NCBI GenBank assembly: GCA_023630585.1
Contig: CM042548.1
Coordinates: forward strand, 11,186,027 to 11,250,026
Length of the DNA: 64,000 nucleotides
Reading direction: 5' to 3'
From: Cranoglanis bouderius
Lineage: Eukaryota; Chordata; Actinopteri; Siluriformes; Cranoglanididae
Positions 61,359 through 64,000 of this stretch are shown in pieces; position 1 is the first letter of the stretch, and each line of letters opens with the position of its first letter. Made by a program: the position numbers and the translations under genes. The notes below the pieces were generated by a model, which ran no database searches, was not told the origin of the DNA, and worked only from the letters and a program-made list of their open reading frames with translations.

Positions 61359-61476
61359 CCTAATTCCAAGCTCTATATTTTCTCCACCATAGACATCCAT
61401 GCCTGAGTCCAGCAGGCCCAACTCTCCAAAGTAGTACCGGTTTGCCACAAATGAACAGCCTATCATTGCAGGCGTC
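61359..61476 (-). CDS. galnt17: galnt17 coding exon with the Gal/GalNAc-T motif
   Basis: A 118-bp minus-strand exon between CTGCTTTCAG and GTTAGT. After one base that completes an Arg or Lys codon it encodes TPAMIGCSFVANRYYFGELG, LLDSGMDVYGGENIELGIR. The usual WGGEN is VYGGEN; this Trp-to-Tyr change is a mark of the Y subfamily (GALNT8, 9, 17, 18), whose members have little or no classical transferase activity. Together with caln1 next door this gives galnt17. Earlier exons are beyond the window's right edge. Confidence 0.9.
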
Positions 61477-61582
61477 CTGAAAGCAGAGTGAAAGGCACAG
61501 TATTTAAATATTATATTTTTAGTACAGTTTGATACAAACAAACAAATTAGACAGCTACAATCCATGATATACTAACTATAAA

Positions 61583-61786
61583 CAGTTGAGGCCAAAAGTT
61601 TTGGCTAAAGGTATTTAATCTCAGTTTTTCACAACTCCACTTATTTCATGTTACCATACATTTCTTTTGGAAGGACAGATAGGGCATCTACTTTGTTCAC
61701 ATTAGAGGTAACCTAAAGCAATCTATTAGAGACATTTATTTCAGCTTTAATTCATTATATCAGGATTCCAATGGGTCAAAAGTTGT
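61583..61786 (+). mobile_element. Tc1/Sleeping Beauty-type inverted repeat with two direct repeats
   Basis: CAGTTGAGGCCAAAAGTTTT at the outer end and CCAATGGGTCAAAAGTTGTC at the inner end, 204 bp apart, match the outer and inner direct repeats of the IR/DR class of salmonid Tc1-like elements. GGGCATCTACTTTGTTCACA and TTTAATTCATTATATCAGGA between them support this. No matching right terminus or transposase of this family is certain in the window. Confidence 0.7.
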
Positions 61787-61879
61787 CTCTTTTACACAAT
61801 TAACTTCCATGGATGAACGAACTTTGGTCTGAAAGGTTCAACTGAACCCCAAGACGACAACAAAGGAGGTGGAGAGGAG

Positions 61880-62540
61880 TTGGTGACATCAGGTACCAAT
61901 GTATGTACAGCCACCTTTAAAGCCAGAAACCTTGGGGAGACTTCTGATGACAACTTGACCTTCACAGACCACATTTCAACAACTGCACAGTCCTATTGGT
62001 TCATTCTGTACAACATCAAGAAAATCAGACCCTATCTCACTGAACAGGCTACACAGCTACTAGTCCAGGCTCTTGTTATCTCAAAATTGGACTATTGCAA
62101 GGCACTACTCCTGGGCCTCCCAGCCAGCTCCATCAAACCCCTTCAGATGATTCAAAATGCAGCAGCATGCTTTGTCTTCAACCAGCCCTAAAGAACCCAT
62201 GTCACACCCGTCTTCATCTCCCTCCACTGGCTGCCTGTGGCTGCCCACATCAAATTCAAGGCCCTGGTGCTCACGTATAAGACCTTGTCTTGTACAGCAC
62301 CTCCCTACCTCAACATTCTCCTTGAGGTTTATGTTCCCTCACGTAACCTGTGATCGGTTAACGACCGACACCTAGTAGTGCCTACTCAGCGAGGCACTAG
62401 GTCCCTTTCTAGAACCTTCAAACTGACTGTCCCTCAGAGGTGGAATGAACTTCCAACCTCAATCCGGACAGCAGAATCTGTCACTATCTTCAAAAAACAG
62501 CTAAAAACCCACCACTTCCGTGAACACTTAACTAACCCCT
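61880..62540 (+). pseudogene. LINE reverse transcriptase, C-terminal fragment
   Basis: An open frame to 62191 carries NLTFTDHISTTAQSYWFILY, NIKKIRPYLTEQATQLLVQA, LVISKLDYCKALLLGLPASS and KPLQMIQNAAACFVFN. After a stop it continues as LHWLPVAAHIKFKALVLTYK, then shifts and ends with RWNELPTSIRTAESVTIFKK. It is the region after the polymerase domain of a fish LINE. It lies inside a galnt17 intron on the strand opposite to galnt17. Confidence 0.82.
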
Positions 62541-62824
62541 AAAAAATATAGATGGCATCACAAGGAAGGAGGATTATCTAGAAATACTGAAGCAAAACCT
62601 CAAGACATATGCTACAAAGTTAAAACTTGGTCACAACCAGGTATTCCAGCAGAATCTGATAAATAAATCAGTTTCTTGATTTTGTTTTGAAACATAGTTA
62701 GCTTGCTTACTCAGTCATATTATATAGAAGTTAGAAAGCTTTCCAGAAAAGGTCCACAGGTTTCCGGTTGAGGAGTTGAATAAAGTTCTGCAAACTGCTA
62801 TTTGTTAACATGAGCTGTGAATGA

Positions 62825-63656
62825 TAATACCTAGGAGTCCACATCACAGAAGACATCTCCTGGTCAACAGACTCGAATAGCGTAGGGACAAAGGCGCGTC
62901 AGTGCCTCTACCATCTACGCCGCCTGGCCAGGTTCAAGGTCTCCCACAAAGTGTTGAGGGCTTTCTACACTGGGGCTGTGGAAAGCCTTCTCACAGGAAG
63001 TGTCACCACCTGGTTCGGCAGCACCACAGCCCAGGACCGGCAGTCGCTATCAAGAGTGGTGAGGGCAGCAGAGAAGGCCTTCAAGACTTCTCTCCCCTGC
63101 ATCACAGACATCTATACCCAGCAATGCAGGACCAGGGCCAAGAGAATTATAAATGACTTTCACCACCCCGGCACAGACTCTTCACAGTGCTCCCATCAGG
63201 GAAACGCTACCAGATCCTGAGGACCAACACAGAGAGACTCAGGAGAAGTTTCTACCCTCAGGCAATCTGGCTTGAAAGTCTGCATACTCCTACCTCACAC
63301 ACAACCCGCATATCTATTTGCACTATAGAGGAATAAACTATTTTGCACATTATATAATCCTTATTTACTCCTTACAACTCTGTACACCTGCTTCCACACA
63401 TCATAGTCTATTATATTCCATTCTCACATCAGTCTATCATATTTATATATATTTTTTCTTTTATTCCACAGTCTATATTATTTTAATATGCCTACTGTGT
63501 TATATTTTTATTTTTACTACATTCTATTTTATCATGTGTGTCTATCCTTAGTCGTTGTTGGTCTGTTGTTATTGAGTAACTAAGGGAAAACATTTCACTA
63601 CATTACATCACACGTATGTAATATGTATGTGACAAATAAAGAACCTTGAACCTTGA
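62825..63656 (+). mobile_element. L2/CR1-type LINE 3' end (5'-truncated)
   Basis: It begins abruptly at YLGVHITEDISWST (62830), then KARQCLYHLRRLARFKVSHK, VLRAFYTGAVESLLTGSVTT, WFGSTTAQDRQSLSRVVRAA and LPCITDIYTQQCRTRAKRII, followed by a frame change (HPGTDSSQCSHQ against the expected LLPSGKRY). The 3' UTR is AT-rich and ends in a short AACCTTG repeat (63641-63656), typical of L2-like tails. Confidence 0.88.
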
Positions 63657-63659
63657 ATG

Positions 63660-64000
63660 ACAAATTACTTCTTTTTCTTTTTTTGTTGCATTCTTCTTTT
63701 TAGATGCTTTTCCAGGCTTATAGCACAGCTTCCTTGTAGTTGTTGTTTGTTTTGGGGGGTTTCTCCCTTCAGTCTACACTTCAGGAGGGGAAATGCATGC
63801 TCAACTGGGTTAAGCTCTGATGGTTGACTTGGCCAGTCTAAAACCTTCCACTTTTTCCCTTAATGCAGTCCTTCGTTGAGTTGGCAGTGTGTATGATGAA
63901 GTTCCTCCCAATTAGATTGGATGCATTTCTCTGTAAATTGGCAGACAGAATGTTTCTGTAGACTTCTGAATTCATTCTGCTGCTTCCATCATGAGTTACA
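63660..64000 (-). mobile_element. Tc1-like transposase remnant at the window edge
   Basis: CTCAACTGGGTTAAGCTCTG near 63800, GACTTGGCCAGTCTAAAACC near 63827 and ATTCTGCTGCTTCCATCATG near 63973 read in reverse like decayed NPIENLW-upstream Tc1 text. The element runs off the window, so family and extent are unknown. Confidence 0.55.

Overview
The window is vertebrate, and the repeat set points to a ray-finned fish, most likely an otophysan teleost (possibly catfish-like). It carries many different Tc1-like transposons, a fish-type DIRS retrotransposon, CR1/L2/Rex-type LINE pieces and long (TA)n and (CA)n tracts in AT-rich DNA. The species is inferred, not shown. Only two host genes are visible. 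Both are partial, and they converge tail to tail.

Plus strand, 1-55.4 kb: the 3' part of caln1 (calneuron 1, a neuronal Golgi/plasma-membrane EF-hand calcium sensor). There are three coding exons, at 3118-3230, 42551-42707 and 52610-52737, then a probable long 3' UTR with an AATAAA near 55373. The middle intron is about 39.3 kb and is where most of the transposable elements lie. Minus strand, 64.0-58.8 kb: the last six coding exons of a Y-subfamily polypeptide GalNAc-transferase, best called galnt17. They run from 61476 down to a stop at 58804 and cover the end of the catalytic domain plus the ricin-type lectin domain. Adjacent, convergent CALN1 and GALNT17 is also the human 7q11.22 arrangement, so this looks like an old conserved gene pair.

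Mobile elements by region. 1-5.4 kb: a partial solo LTR, a LINE remnant, a decayed Tc1 and a complete 777-bp solo LTR. 6.0-7.6 kb: a nearly whole Tc1-like element with 202-bp inverted repeats. 8.8-14.9 kb: decayed Tc1s, a LINE remnant, and a Tc1 with an LTR inserted in it. 19.2-24.1 kb: a short solo LTR, a Tc1 with a 289-aa open transposase fragment, and a deleted Tc1 bracketed by mirror-image microsatellites. 28.2-35.9 kb: a DIRS retrotransposon (gag-like, RT/RNase H and tyrosine recombinase regions) inserted into one arm of a foldback DNA element. 36-41 kb: three more Tc1-like remnants. 41.9 kb: a 321-bp solo LTR. 44.2-52.0 kb: three Tc1-like elements, the last split by a Rex1-like LINE. 59-64 kb (galnt17 introns): Tc1 remnants including a two-direct-repeat inverted terminus, and two LINE tails.

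Every transposon gene I could follow carries at least one frameshift, stop, deletion or lost catalytic residue, so no element looks able to move by itself. The most notable structural signals are palindromic: a perfect 48-bp palindrome and an inverted 120-bp copy inside Tc1 remnants, a conserved hairpin before one transposase gene, and the foldback/DIRS nest. I saw no CRISPR array, no clear tRNA or rRNA gene and no bacterial feature.
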